Assembly (NCBI GenBank): GCA_020845805.1
Contig: JADLFD010000067.1
Coordinates: forward strand, 1 to 37,194
DNA: 37,194 nt
Origin: Verrucomicrobiales bacterium
Lineage (GTDB): Bacteria > Verrucomicrobiota > Verrucomicrobiia > Limisphaerales > CAIMTB01
Direction of reading: 5' to 3'
Shown piece by piece: positions 1-8,922 of the stretch. The position numbers and the translations under genes are program-made. Every line of letters begins with the position of its first letter. Positions within the stretch are counted from its first letter, which is position 1. The notes beneath the pieces are model-generated. The model was not told the DNA's origin, ran no database searches, and was given only the letters and a program-made list of their open reading frames with translations.

Positions 1-269
1 AGGCCATGAGTTCGGAGTCCAGTCCGATTCCGCAGATCATCGCCGAGTCGGCGGGTGCCTTCGCGCATTTCCATGCCAATGACCGGAACCTGAAGGGACC
101 CGGTTTTGGCGAGATCCAGTTCCAGCCAATCGCGGCGGCGCTGCGCGCGGCGGGTTATCGCGGGTATGTTTCCGTCGAGGTGTTCCGATTCGAGGAAGGC
201 GCGGATCTCATCGCGCGCCAGAGCCTGGAGACCCTCCGCGCCGCGTTCCGGGAGGAGTCCGGTTCCTGA
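1..269 (+). CDS. Sugar phosphate isomerase/epimerase, C-terminal part (5' end cut by window)
   Basis: The reading frame is open from the window edge; the first ATG at base 6 is probably internal. The visible 87 residues match the last strands of the xylose-isomerase-like TIM barrel: the stretch FAHFHANDRN followed by GPGFGEIQF and then YRGYVSVEVF is the usual ending, where the His, Asp and Glu residues help bind the metal and substrate in family members. Such enzymes interconvert keto-sugars or inositol derivatives in the cytoplasm. The exact substrate cannot be told from this fragment. The next gene starts 47 bases downstream on the same strand, but it belongs to an unrelated functional group. 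Confidence 0.75.
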   Translation, partial: AMSSESSPIPQIIAESAGAFAHFHANDRNLKGPGFGEIQFQPIAAALRAAGYRGYVSVEVFRFEEGADLIARQSLETLRAAFREESGS

Positions 270-316
270 CTTCGCCTTCTCGCCGACGCCACGCCGTCCC
301 TTGTCCGAACTCCAAC

Positions 317-1237
317 ATGGCCGAACCCCAACCCGACGATCTGCTGGATTCCCAGGCGCTGGCGCAAGCCGAGGTGCTGGGTCTCCACGCGCGGCAGGTG
401 GTCGAGGGCTATCTCGCGGGGGAGCATCGGTCGCCCTTTTTCGGTTTCGCCACGGAGTTCGCGCAGCATCGCGAATATTCGCAAGGGGATGACCTGCGGC
501 ATCTGGACTGGAAGGTGCTGGGCCGCACGGATCGGTATTACGTGAAGCAGTATGAGCAGGAGACGAACTTCGTCGCGCAGATCCTGCTCGATGGCAGCGA
601 GTCTATGCGTTACGGCTCCGGCCGGATCTCGAAGCTGCACTATGGCAAGCAGCTGGCCGCGTGTCTGACCTACCTGATCCTGCTGCAGCGCGACGCGGTG
701 GCGGTGGGGTTGTTCGATTCCGGGTTGCGCCGGTATCTGCCGCGCAGCAACAGCCGGTCCAACATCCATGTGGTGATGAGCCAGTTGGCGGCGTTCGAAC
801 CCGGAGCGGGCACGCAGATCGGCGCGGTCCTGCACGAGATGGCCCAGCAGGCACCTCGGCGTGGCATGGTGTTGCTGATCAGCGATCTCTTCGATGACGA
901 GGACCGCATCCTGGAAGGAATCCAGCACCTGCGTTTCATCGGGCACGAAGTGGTGGTGTTCCATGTGCTCGACCCCGCGGAACTGGAGTTTCCATTTTCC
1001 GGCAACGTCGAGTTCGTGGGTCTGGAGGGCCTGCCGGCGCAGTTGACTCGCGCGCACGAGATCCGGAAGAGCTACCTGACCGAGTTGGAGGCGTTCCGCC
1101 GGCGCTTGCGCGAGGGATGCGAGCGGAATCAGTCGCACCTGGTGTCGGTGAACACTGCGGATTCGCTGAAGGAGACGCTGGGCGGCTATCTGGCGTTCCG
1201 GAAGAAGACGGCGCGCGCGAGGCGCGGGACGCGATAG
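317..1237 (+). CDS. DUF58 domain protein (MoxR-associated)
   Basis: A 306-residue protein with the DUF58 signature: GDDLRHLDW at residues 57-65 followed by the YYVKQYEQE segment, then a von Willebrand A-like core with a MIDAS-type DGSES at 92-96. There is no obvious membrane segment, so it is probably cytoplasmic or peripheral. In the family these proteins usually sit beside a MoxR AAA+ ATPase and BatA-type VWA proteins and are thought to act in assembly of envelope or metal-dependent complexes; the biochemical role is not settled. Here it starts the block DUF58, BatA-like, VWA/GATase-like. No moxR gene is in the window, since the gene before it encodes a sugar isomerase. It is followed after 12 bases by the BatA-like gene, suggesting one transcript. 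Confidence 0.9.
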   Translation: MAEPQPDDLLDSQALAQAEVLGLHARQVVEGYLAGEHRSPFFGFATEFAQHREYSQGDDLRHLDWKVLGRTDRYYVKQYEQETNFVAQILLDGSESMRYGSGRISKLHYGKQLAACLTYLILLQRDAVAVGLFDSGLRRYLPRSNSRSNIHVVMSQLAAFEPGAGTQIGAVLHEMAQQAPRRGMVLLISDLFDDEDRILEGIQHLRFIGHEVVVFHVLDPAELEFPFSGNVEFVGLEGLPAQLTRAHEIRKSYLTELEAFRRRLREGCERNQSHLVSVNTADSLKETLGGYLAFRKKTARARRGTR

Positions 1238-1249
1238 GGCACGCACGGC

Positions 1250-3457
1250 ATGTCTTTCCTCAATCCAGGCCTGCTTGCCCTTGCCGCCGCGGTGGCGATT
1301 CCGGTGCTCATTCATCTGCTGAACCGGCGTCGGTTCAAGCGGGTGACCTGGGCGGCGATGCGGTTCGTGCGCGCCAGCGTCGAGAAGAACCGGCGTCGCA
1401 TGGAGCTGGAGGATTTGCTGCTCCTGCTGCTCCGCTGCCTGATCGTGGCGCTGTTCGCGGTCGCTCTGGCGCGTCCAGCCCTGCGCTCGGCAGCGGCCTT
1501 CCTGGGCACCGGCCGCGTGGCCGCCGTGATCGTGCTGGATCATTCGGCGAGCCTCGCCGCGGATGAGGGCGGCATGACGCGCATGGACGAGGCACGTGCT
1601 GCGGCGGAGGCGGTGGTGGATGCGTATCCCAGCGGCTCTTCCCTCGCGGTGTTGTTGTCCGGAGACCGTGTCACGGAGGAGTTGCCGGAGCCCACGCGGG
1701 ATCCTCTGGCCGTGCGCCGCGCGTTGCGCGAGGCGCCCCTCAGCGATCTGGCGTCGGATCACGCGCCGGCCCTGGCGCGGGCGGCGGAGATTTTGCGGGA
1801 GACCAAAGCGCTTGGCAAAGAGGTGGTGCTGATCACCGACCGCCAGGCCCTGGGCTGGCGCCGGGTTTCGGAGGTCGGCGCGGCGCTGGGTGCCGCGGGA
1901 GCCGATGCCCGCCTGCGTGTGGTGCTGGTGGGAGGCGCCCTGGATGCCAACCTCGCTGTCAGCGCCCTGACGCTCTCCCCGGGTTTTGTGTCGTCCAGGG
2001 ACCCGATCCGGCTGCATGCCGAGATCGCCAACCGCGGAACCGAGCCCATGCGCGATGTGCGCGCGACGGTGCACGTGGACCGTGGTCCGGCGGTGGACGA
2101 GGCGGTGCTCTCGACGCTGGGAGCAGGGGAGACGCGACGGGTGACCTTCTTCGCCAAGCTCCCCTCGGCGGGATTTCATGCGATCACCGTCAAGCTGCCC
2201 ACGGACCGATTCCCGGCGGATGACGAACGCTCCGTGGTCGTTCGGGCTGTCGACCGCGTGCAGGTGATGGTGGTGGATGGCGACCCGGAATCGAACTCCG
2301 CCTTCTTCCTGCGGAACGCACTCCAACCGGTGCCCGAGGCGGAGGCGGCCGCCTATTATCTTCAACCCCGGGTCGTGCCGCCCGGACAGGTGGCGCTGGC
2401 GCGGTTGTCGGATTTCGATGCGGTGGTGCTGGCGGACATTCCGGCGCTGGCTGCGCCCGCGGTGGATGCGCTCACCCGTTACGTCGCCGAGGGGGGCGTG
2501 GTGCTGGTCTTTCCCGGGCCCCGCGCGCAAGCGGCCTTCTACAACGACGAACTGCTGAAACGTGCGGGATGGCTGCCCGCCGCACTGGGAACGCTGCGCG
2601 GGCAGCCCGAGGCTGGTCCGGACGAGCCGGGCTTCGCCTTGCAGGGCCCGCCTTACGATCATCCGGTGTTTTCGCTCTGGAACGAGCCCGGGTCCGGGTT
2701 GCTCACCGCGGCGCGGTTTCGCGCGGCCTGGCAATTGACCCCGGCGACCGCGCCCGCCATCCACGTCGCCGCCCAGGCCAACGCGACTTTGAGTCCGGGA
2801 TCGATCACGAATCAGAGTTCGGCCGGCCGGGTCATGATTCGCTACAGCGACGGCGCTCCGGCGGTGGTGGAGCGTGAACTGGGCCTGGGCCGGGTGCTGA
2901 TGTTTTCCAGCACCGCCGGCACGGCGTGGAACGATTTCGCCGTGCGGCCGGCGTTCCTCCCCTTGCTGCACCGGTCGGTGGCCAGCACCGCGGGTCGCCG
3001 CGACGTCCGGTACAACCTCGCCGTGGGCGACACCGCGTCGTTGCGCCTGGCGGCGGAATGGACCGGACGCGACGTGGGCGTGCTGGCGCCGGGCGAGCCG
3101 GAACGGCGTTTGACCCGCACGCTGCGCGCAGGGGTGTCGGGCGCGCTGCTGGAATTCGACGAGACTTCCCGCGCCGGTGTGTACCGCGTCGACGCCCCGG
3201 GAGAGGCGGCCGCGCTGCTGGCCTTCGCGACGCAACTCGACCCCGCGGAATCGGACCTGACGGAGTTGAGCGCCGAGCGCCTGGCAGAACTCGGTCGCTC
3301 CTGTCAGGTGGTCACGTGGAGTTCGGGAATGGACCTACGCGCCGCGTTTGATCGCGAGCGCGTCGGGGTGGAGCTCTGGCTGCCGCTCGCCCTGGCCGTG
3401 CTCCTGTTGGGCATCACCGAAACCTGGCTGGCCCAGACTTTCAGCCGGTCGAAGTGA
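1250..3457 (+). CDS. BatA-like membrane protein with VWA domain
   Basis: 735 residues. The N-terminus is the typical BatA (aerotolerance regulator N-terminal) segment: a first membrane helix at about 5-24, a basic stretch LNRRRFKRVTWAAMRF at 24-39, and a second membrane helix at about 54-75. A VWA-like domain follows, with the MIDAS motif DHSAS at 97-101. The middle region resembles a CARDB-like or Ig-like exported domain, and a last membrane helix lies near the C-terminus (LWLPLALAVLLLGI). Most of the protein should face the periplasm or envelope. It sits 12 bases after the DUF58 gene and 19 bases before another VWA gene, so the three are likely co-transcribed and may form one membrane complex. 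The exact job is unknown for this family outside model cases. Confidence 0.88.
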   Translation: MSFLNPGLLALAAAVAIPVLIHLLNRRRFKRVTWAAMRFVRASVEKNRRRMELEDLLLLLLRCLIVALFAVALARPALRSAAAFLGTGRVAAVIVLDHSASLAADEGGMTRMDEARAAAEAVVDAYPSGSSLAVLLSGDRVTEELPEPTRDPLAVRRALREAPLSDLASDHAPALARAAEILRETKALGKEVVLITDRQALGWRRVSEVGAALGAAGADARLRVVLVGGALDANLAVSALTLSPGFVSSRDPIRLHAEIANRGTEPMRDVRATVHVDRGPAVDEAVLSTLGAGETRRVTFFAKLPSAGFHAITVKLPTDRFPADDERSVVVRAVDRVQVMVVDGDPESNSAFFLRNALQPVPEAEAAAYYLQPRVVPPGQVALARLSDFDAVVLADIPALAAPAVDALTRYVAEGGVVLVFPGPRAQAAFYNDELLKRAGWLPAALGTLRGQPEAGPDEPGFALQGPPYDHPVFSLWNEPGSGLLTAARFRAAWQLTPATAPAIHVAAQANATLSPGSITNQSSAGRVMIRYSDGAPAVVERELGLGRVLMFSSTAGTAWNDFAVRPAFLPLLHRSVASTAGRRDVRYNLAVGDTASLRLAAEWTGRDVGVLAPGEPERRLTRTLRAGVSGALLEFDETSRAGVYRVDAPGEAAALLAFATQLDPAESDLTELSAERLAELGRSCQVVTWSSGMDLRAAFDRERVGVELWLPLALAVLLLGITETWLAQTFSRSK

Positions 3458-3476
3458 GGACGCGCACCCGCACGCC

Positions 3477-5960
3477 ATGAACCACTTCTTGCTCCAGCTG
3501 CTGGGTGTACGCACGGACGGTGCGGGGACCGTCGTGGGGGTCGGGTTTGAGTTCCAACCCGCCTTGGCCTGGGGTTGGGTGCTCCTGCTCCTGGCGATGG
3601 CGGTGGCCGCCGCGGTGCTCGCCTATCGACGCCGGGATGTCGTCCTCACGCCGCGGCGCCGGGCGGTGTTGCTCGGACTGCGTCTCCTCGCGCTCACCGG
3701 GTTGTGTCTGGTGTTTCTGCGGCCGGGACTGGTGCTCACCGTGGAGGGGTTGGTGCGACAGGCCCTGGTGCTGCTGTTCGATCAGAGTGCCAGCACCACC
3801 CTGCGCGATCCGCGCACGGAGGCGCCGGACCGGGTCCGCGCGGCGATTGCCGCGGGGCAGGTTTCCGCCTCGGGCGGGCTGAACCAACGCGTGCCCGAAT
3901 CGACTGGCGCGCCGCTGGCCACGCGCCAGGAGGTTCTGCGGCACGCGCTGACCAATCGCGAATTGGCCTTGGTCGACCGGTTGCAGCGCGACTTCGACCT
4001 GCGGGTGGCGGGGTTCGCGGAGGGGCTCAGCCCGATGGCACTGGGACCCAGCGCCGCCCCGGCGGTCAGCGCGACCCGTGGGGGGACGAGCAACCGGGAG
4101 CCCGCTTCCGCTCCAGGTCTGCGTTGGTCTGCTTCCGCCATCTCCGAGGCGCTGCGCGCTGAGGGGCGTGAGTCCGCGCCGGGCTCGGCTTTGCGTGAGT
4201 TGGCGGATCGCGTTCGCGGGCGGTCCGTCTCCAGCGTGGTGCTGTTCACCGATGGCATCCGGAATGCCGGGTCGGAACCCCTGGAGGCCGCCGCCCGTCT
4301 GAAGGAAAGCGGCATGATGTTGCACGTGGTCGGGATGGGTACCGGCGCCCCGCGCGATCTGCTGGTGGCCGACGTGGTGGTGCCGGACGCGGTGTTTGTG
4401 CGCGACGAGGTGCCGGTGCGGGTCCGGTTTCTGGCACGCGGTCTCACGGGCCAGACGGTGAAGTTGTCCCTGAAGCTCGACGGGCAGGAGGTGACGTCGT
4501 CGGAAGTGGCGATTGCCGAAGACGGCGAGCGCGAGGTTTTCCTGAAGCTCACGCCCGAGCAGACGGGGGACTTCGAGATCACCGCCGAGTTGCCGGTGCG
4601 AGCGGACGAGATCCTTGCTGAGAACAACCGGCTGTCGCGCCGTTTGCGCGTGGTGGACGACAAGGTGAGGGTGCTGTTCCTGGAGCAATCGCCGCGCTGG
4701 GAGTTCCGGTATCTCCAGGCCCTGCTGTTGCGCGACCGTCGGGTGGATCTCAAATGCGTGCTGTTCGATGGCGATCCCGCCATCGCGCGCGGTCCAGGCA
4801 CGCCTTATCTCGAGACGGTGCCGACGCGACGCGAGGACTTGTTTGCGTATGACCTGATTTTGTTCGGGGACATCGACCCCAAGAACTTCACGCCCGCGCA
4901 GCTCGATCTCTTCGGCGAATTTGTCGCCCGCTCCGGGGGATCCTTTTTGATGATCGCCGGGCGCCGGTTCAGTCCCTGGAGCTACCAGGACACGGCGCTG
5001 GAGCGGATCCTGCCGGTGGAGTTTGATCGCAGTGCGGCGGCGTCCGCGGCCACCGCGTTGTTCGACCGGCCCACCAAGCTGGAGCTCACCGCGAAGGGCA
5101 AGGCGAGCATCCTGCTGCGGATGTCCGAGGATGCGGCGGAGAATCAGCAGAAATGGGAGGCGTTGCCGCCGCTGTTCTGGACCGCGCCCGTGCGTCGCGC
5201 GAAACCGGCCGCGGAAGTGCTGGTGCAGGATCTGGGACGCGGGGAGGCCACCCCGCCGCTTCCGCTGGTGGCGCTGCAGCAGTATGGCGTGGGGCAGACC
5301 ATGTTCGTGGGCAGCGACAACACCTGGCGCTGGCGTCGCAACCGGGGGGAGGAATTCTACGCCTCGTTCTGGGGCCGATCGATTCAGCGCCTGGCGCTGC
5401 AACACCTGCTGAGCGGCGGGCGCCGCACGCAACTGATGCTGGACCGCATGGTCGCCATGCCGGGCGAACGCGTGTCGGTCAGTGCGCGGTTGTTCGACTC
5501 GGCGTTCGAACCCCTGACCGATCCGCTGACGCGCGTGCTGGTGGATTTGGAGTCGGGTGGAGGGACGAAAAGCGCGACCGCCGAGTTGCTTCTGCGCCTG
5601 GTGCCCGACCAGCCCGGTCTGTTCCAGGGCGACTGGGTGGGCACCGTGCCCGGGCGCTATCGCTTTCGCGCGGGCGACACGGCGGTGGCCACCGCGGACC
5701 TCACGGTGCAGGACCGGTTGGTGGAGGTGGGCGAGACCGCGATGCAGGAGGGCGCGATGAGGTCCTGGGCGGCGGCGGGCGGGGGGGAGTTCTTTCGCGA
5801 GGAGGACCTGCACCGGTTGCCCGACGCGGTGAGTCGTCAGGCGCGTCGTGTCACTTCCCGCGTGGGCGTGGATCTCTGGTCGTCGCCGGCGTACTACCTG
5901 GTGGTCGTGCTGTTGTTCGGCCTGGAGTGGCTGATGCGCAAGATCTGGCAGTTGAAGTAA
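3477..5960 (+). CDS. VWA / glutamine-amidotransferase-like membrane protein
   Basis: 827 residues from the ATG at 3477; an in-frame start at 3348 would lie inside the preceding gene and is rejected. Two N-terminal membrane helices (about 31-50 and 63-85) are followed by a VWA-like region with DQSAS at 102-106 and a later VVLFTDG strand. A region with VLFLEQSPRWEFRYL and YDLILFGDIDP resembles the class I glutamine-amidotransferase-like fold found in this family, but no catalytic Cys-His-Glu triad is evident, so enzyme activity is unlikely. A C-terminal membrane helix (YYLVVVLLFGLEWLM) ends the protein. Similar large proteins follow DUF58 and BatA genes in Planctomycetota and Verrucomicrobiota. 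Role inferred: an envelope scaffold working with the two genes before it. Confidence 0.82.
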   Translation: MNHFLLQLLGVRTDGAGTVVGVGFEFQPALAWGWVLLLLAMAVAAAVLAYRRRDVVLTPRRRAVLLGLRLLALTGLCLVFLRPGLVLTVEGLVRQALVLLFDQSASTTLRDPRTEAPDRVRAAIAAGQVSASGGLNQRVPESTGAPLATRQEVLRHALTNRELALVDRLQRDFDLRVAGFAEGLSPMALGPSAAPAVSATRGGTSNREPASAPGLRWSASAISEALRAEGRESAPGSALRELADRVRGRSVSSVVLFTDGIRNAGSEPLEAAARLKESGMMLHVVGMGTGAPRDLLVADVVVPDAVFVRDEVPVRVRFLARGLTGQTVKLSLKLDGQEVTSSEVAIAEDGEREVFLKLTPEQTGDFEITAELPVRADEILAENNRLSRRLRVVDDKVRVLFLEQSPRWEFRYLQALLLRDRRVDLKCVLFDGDPAIARGPGTPYLETVPTRREDLFAYDLILFGDIDPKNFTPAQLDLFGEFVARSGGSFLMIAGRRFSPWSYQDTALERILPVEFDRSAAASAATALFDRPTKLELTAKGKASILLRMSEDAAENQQKWEALPPLFWTAPVRRAKPAAEVLVQDLGRGEATPPLPLVALQQYGVGQTMFVGSDNTWRWRRNRGEEFYASFWGRSIQRLALQHLLSGGRRTQLMLDRMVAMPGERVSVSARLFDSAFEPLTDPLTRVLVDLESGGGTKSATAELLLRLVPDQPGLFQGDWVGTVPGRYRFRAGDTAVATADLTVQDRLVEVGETAMQEGAMRSWAAAGGGEFFREEDLHRLPDAVSRQARRVTSRVGVDLWSSPAYYLVVVLLFGLEWLMRKIWQLK

Positions 5961-5995
5961 GAACGCCTGGTGCCGGTGGGTCCGGGACGTCCGCC

Positions 5996-6024
5996 TTGGC
6001 CGCCGGCGGGCTTCCGGTTAGGTT
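5996..6024 (+). promoter_or_regulatory. Possible promoter with leaderless start for the Tudor-like gene
   Basis: TTGGCC (5996-6001), a 17-base spacer, then TAGGTT (6019-6024). A start of transcription about seven bases later would coincide with the ATG at 6032, giving a leaderless message. No Shine-Dalgarno precedes this ATG, which fits. The hexamers are imperfect, so this is a prediction. Confidence 0.35.
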
Positions 6025-6031
6025 TTGCGCG

Positions 6032-6583
6032 ATGAACATCACGGCCATCCATGTGGGCATGCGCGTGCGGCACCCGAACTACGGGCCGGGCACGGTGAAG
6101 GCGGTCGACGAACAGGCGGCGACGGTTCAGTTCGACGACGGGATCCGGCGGCAGGTGTCACCCGAAGCAAGCGGCCTCCAGCCGGCCGAGGCCCAGGTCG
6201 CGGTCGGCGGCCTCGAGATCCCCCTGGCGCAGTTCATCGAACAAACCGTCCGCGCCGTGGCGGATCGCATCGGACTCGAGCAACCCGACGCCGTGCGCGA
6301 TGAACTGGCGGGTCGCTGGGGCGGCGGGCGCATGGTCCTGCATCCCACCGACCCCACCCTGGCCACCAAGGAAGTCCCCCTGGACACGTTCTTCCACAAG
6401 ATCGTCATGATGCGGAACAATCTCCGCACCCTCGAGCAGCGCGTGAACTCGAGCGAGCGGTTGTCCGAGGCGGAGAAGTTTGACCTGCAGGGCTACATCA
6501 CGCGCTGCTATGGCTCGATGACCACCTTCAACGTGCTCTTCCGGAGCAAGGAAGATCAGTTCAATTCGAAGGGCGAATCGTGA
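6032..6583 (+). CDS. Hypothetical protein with N-terminal Tudor/SH3-like motif
   Basis: 183 residues from the ATG at 6032; the longer open frame beginning at 5153 runs antiparallel in phase through a known gene and is ignored. The N-terminus contains VGMRVRHPNYGPGTVKAV, the small beta-barrel motif seen at the end of UvrD/PcrA helicases and in CarD-like and related nucleic-acid or polymerase-binding proteins. The rest (about 60-183) is not recognised; it contains DTFFHKIVMMRNNLRTLEQ and a LSEAEKFDLQGYITRCYGSMTTF segment predicted to be helical. It overlaps the next gene by four bases (GTGA), implying translational coupling. A cytoplasmic protein-binding or nucleic-acid-binding role is possible but only suggested by the N-terminal motif. 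Confidence 0.7.
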   Translation: MNITAIHVGMRVRHPNYGPGTVKAVDEQAATVQFDDGIRRQVSPEASGLQPAEAQVAVGGLEIPLAQFIEQTVRAVADRIGLEQPDAVRDELAGRWGGGRMVLHPTDPTLATKEVPLDTFFHKIVMMRNNLRTLEQRVNSSERLSEAEKFDLQGYITRCYGSMTTFNVLFRSKEDQFNSKGES

Positions 6584-7233
6584 GTGAACGGCGCGTCATC
6601 GTGTTTCTCAAGTCGCCCCGGGCCGGCGAAGTGAAGACGCGGCTCGCGGTGGGGACCGATGCGCCGGCCGCCGCGGCGATCTATCGCGTGCTGCTCTCGC
6701 GGTCACTGGCGGCAGTCCGCCAGTTTCCCGGGGTGGAACTGCGGTTCACCCCGGACGATGCGGAGGCAGAAGTGCGCGCCCTGGGTGGCATCCAGGCGAC
6801 CTGGCTGCTGCACGCGCAGGGACCCGGTGATCTTGGCGCACGCCTCGAGCGCGCGGTGGAGCAGGCCTTCGACGCGGGCCTTGAGGAGATCCTCGTGGTG
6901 GGGGCGGATTGTCCAGACATGGGGCCGGCGGATCTGGAGGCCGGATTCCGCGCGCTGGCGGCGCATTCGATGGTGGTGGGACCAGCCCGCGACGGCGGGT
7001 ATTGGCTCATCGGGTTTCGCCGCGATGCACGACCTGTCCGCCGCTGGCTCGAGGGCGTGCCGTGGAGTACGGACGGTGTCCTGCGTGAGACGGAGCGACG
7101 TTGCGAAGCAGAGGGCGTATCCCTGGCACGGCTGCGCGAACTGCAGGACGTCGATACCCTGGACGACTGGCGCGAGTGGCTGCGGCGCGAAGCGGAGGAA
7201 CGTTCGGGCGGGCCCGCGGCGAGGTGGGACTGA
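6580..7233 (+). CDS. TIGR04282-family glycosyltransferase (DUF2064)
   Basis: 217 residues starting at a GTG that overlaps the TGA of the preceding gene by four bases. The N-terminus VIVFLKSPRAGEVKTRLA and the later VVGADCPDMGPADL plus GPARDGGYWLIG are the hallmarks of the TIGR04282/DUF2064 GT-A fold, some members of which are named for arsenosugar biosynthesis. GPARDGGYWLIG corresponds to the nucleotide-sugar-binding end of the fold. No radical-SAM arsenosugar gene (ArsS-type) is in the window, so the arsenosugar role is not supported by context. Located in an apparent operon between the Tudor-like gene and a PlsC-type acyltransferase, it may act in lipid or surface sugar modification; substrate unknown. 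Confidence 0.85.
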   Translation: MSERRVIVFLKSPRAGEVKTRLAVGTDAPAAAAIYRVLLSRSLAAVRQFPGVELRFTPDDAEAEVRALGGIQATWLLHAQGPGDLGARLERAVEQAFDAGLEEILVVGADCPDMGPADLEAGFRALAAHSMVVGPARDGGYWLIGFRRDARPVRRWLEGVPWSTDGVLRETERRCEAEGVSLARLRELQDVDTLDDWREWLRREAEERSGGPAARWD

Positions 7234-7243
7234 ACGAAGTGGG

Positions 7244-8023
7244 ATGAAGAGCGCCTTGCGTCATCCGTTCCGCGTAGCCTGGCGGTTGCCCGCGTTTCTC
7301 GCGGTCACCACCGCCGGCCTCCTGGACCATCGTTGGCGCTTGGCCCGTGCGGGGCGGGGGCAGGGGAACGATCCGCGCGCCGCCGCCGCGTGGATGACAC
7401 GGTGGGCGCGCAACACCATGGGTTCCATCGGCGTGCGCCATGCGCACGAAGGCCCGGTGCCGAAGGAGGGTCTGATCGTGTGCAATCACCTGGGCTATCT
7501 CGACATCCCCGTGCTCGCCGCCAGCGGGAACATGGTGTTCGTCTCCAAGGCCGACGTGGAAAACTGGCCGCTGTTGGGCGCCCTGGCGCGTTGTGGCGGG
7601 ACCCTCTTTCTCAAGCGCGAGCAGCGCTCCCACGTGGCGGCAGTCGCGGATGCGCTCGCGCCCATTGTGGAGTCCGGGACCGTCGTGGCCCTGTTTCCCG
7701 AGGGCACGAGCTCCGGGGGCGACGACATCCTGCCGTTCCGGTCCTCGCTGCTCGAGCCCGCCGCCTCGCGCGGGTGGCCCGTGACGCCCGCCTGGGTGCA
7801 CTACGAATTGGAGGACGGCGTCGTGTCGGAGGATGTCGCGTACTGGCGCGAAATGACGTTCTTCCCGCACTTCCTCAACCTGCTGGCCAAGCGTTCCGTG
7901 CTGGGCCGGGTGCGATACGGCGCCCCCATCCGAGGGGTGAGCGACCGCAAGGAGCTCACCCGCCGGTTGCACGGCGAGGTCTCACGGATGATGCACGAGG
8001 GGCGCGCGCGACGCGCGAGGTGA
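7244..8023 (+). CDS. 1-acyl-glycerol-3-phosphate acyltransferase-like (PlsC family)
   Basis: 259 residues from the ATG at 7244, ten bases after the preceding gene; earlier in-frame starts lie within that gene. It carries the PlsC/LPLAT catalytic motif NHLGYLD (His82 and Asp87) and the acceptor-binding motif FPEGTSS (151-157). A moderately hydrophobic segment near residues 11-27 may anchor it to the inner face of the membrane. Family enzymes transfer a fatty acyl chain to lysophosphatidate or related acceptors in phospholipid synthesis; others acylate ornithine lipids or other polar lipids. A single such gene next to a glycosyltransferase could also serve a glycolipid. Assignment to the superfamily is firm, to the acceptor is not. 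Confidence 0.9.
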   Translation: MKSALRHPFRVAWRLPAFLAVTTAGLLDHRWRLARAGRGQGNDPRAAAAWMTRWARNTMGSIGVRHAHEGPVPKEGLIVCNHLGYLDIPVLAASGNMVFVSKADVENWPLLGALARCGGTLFLKREQRSHVAAVADALAPIVESGTVVALFPEGTSSGGDDILPFRSSLLEPAASRGWPVTPAWVHYELEDGVVSEDVAYWREMTFFPHFLNLLAKRSVLGRVRYGAPIRGVSDRKELTRRLHGEVSRMMHEGRARRAR

Positions 8024-8083
8024 TCAGGTCCATTCGTCTGAAGACTCGGCGGGGATCCCATTCGCTTTTGAGGCGTTCCTCTC

Positions 8084-8824
8084 TCAGGCCACACGCACGT
8101 GGAAGCGCGTCGCCTGCCATGACCCGAGTTGTTGCAGGGCGCCTTTGAGCTGTGCGTGCAGCGTGCGCGCCGGGGGCAGGGCCCGCGACGCCATCACGAT
8201 GCGGTTCTCAAAATCATCGAGTGCGATCACCCGCACCTCGGGAAAGCGCTGCGCCACGCAGGCGACGGCCCGGCTCCAGGAGACACCCCGCGGGCGCAGC
8301 AGGTTGAACAGCGCGATTCCGTTCCTATGGAGGTGCCGCGGAACCAGGGAGGGAAGTCGGTCCCAGGTGAGGTCCGGCTTGATGACCTCGGCGTCGCGGG
8401 CGACGGAGAGATCGTCGAGGATCACATCAAACCGAGCCTGCACCTCGAGCCAGGTTCCCGCCTCCGCTTGCTGCCAACGCAGAGGCTCCAACCAGGCGCA
8501 GCGATGGCGCCTGAGAATGCGGTGCCCGGTGGGATCGAGATCGACGGCGTGAATCGTGGCGCCGCTGTCCAGCGCGCGCAGGGCGGCAATGGTACCGCCG
8601 CCGCCGAAGCCCAGCACCGCGACGTCGGCCGCGGCCGCGTGCATCAGTGTGGCTGCGGCGAGCACATCGAACACACTGTGGGTCGGACCAGGCCGCGCCA
8701 GCATCTCGCTCAGCACGGTGCCATGCTGGAGCAGGCGCCAGCCGCGCGTCGTCCGGCGCAATTGCAGACCCGCGGCGGAGGATACCCGCGCCAAGGCGAC
8801 GGAGGATCGACGGCGTTTCTTCAT
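8084..8824 (-). CDS. Spermidine-synthase-like SAM-binding protein
   Basis: 246 residues if the start is the ATG at 8824; the open frame extends upstream to 8980, but that part overlaps the divergent gene and looks non-coding. The Rossmann glycine loop VLGFGGGGTIAAL (about 70-82), the acidic residue in IHAVDLDP (about 91-98) and VILDDLS (134-140) match the spermidine synthase/SAM methyltransferase fold. In true aminopropyltransferases the second acidic motif is typically DAYD-like or DGSD-like; here it is DDLS, so the substrate could differ, and many related bacterial proteins are of unknown function. It is transcribed divergently from the beta-propeller lipoprotein gene and ends 60 bases from the convergent acyltransferase gene. 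Confidence 0.75.
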   Translation of the reverse strand: MKKRRRSSVALARVSSAAGLQLRRTTRGWRLLQHGTVLSEMLARPGPTHSVFDVLAAATLMHAAAADVAVLGFGGGGTIAALRALDSGATIHAVDLDPTGHRILRRHRCAWLEPLRWQQAEAGTWLEVQARFDVILDDLSVARDAEVIKPDLTWDRLPSLVPRHLHRNGIALFNLLRPRGVSWSRAVACVAQRFPEVRVIALDDFENRIVMASRALPPARTLHAQLKGALQQLGSWQATRFHVRVA

Positions 8825-8922
8825 GGCGGCTGGAGCCGTGACGCTACGCGGGGCGCGCCTTGCGGCCACGCATATTCCGGATCGACCTGGCGCGGGGCAG
8901 GTCGTGGAATCGGGCCATCGCC

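Noticed and set aside
155-3235. A minus-strand open frame of 1026 codons opposite the DUF58 and BatA-like genes
   Set aside because: Its product is rich in Arg, His and Gln without recognisable motifs, as expected for the antisense of GC-rich genes; both plus-strand genes have clear domain signatures.
3441-5813. A minus-strand open frame of 790 codons opposite the third VWA gene
   Set aside because: Same composition bias and no motifs; the plus-strand frame has membrane helices and VWA motifs.
7007-7972. Minus-strand open frame of 321 codons opposite the glycosyltransferase and acyltransferase genes
   Set aside because: Antisense shadow without motifs; both plus-strand genes are confirmed by catalytic motifs.
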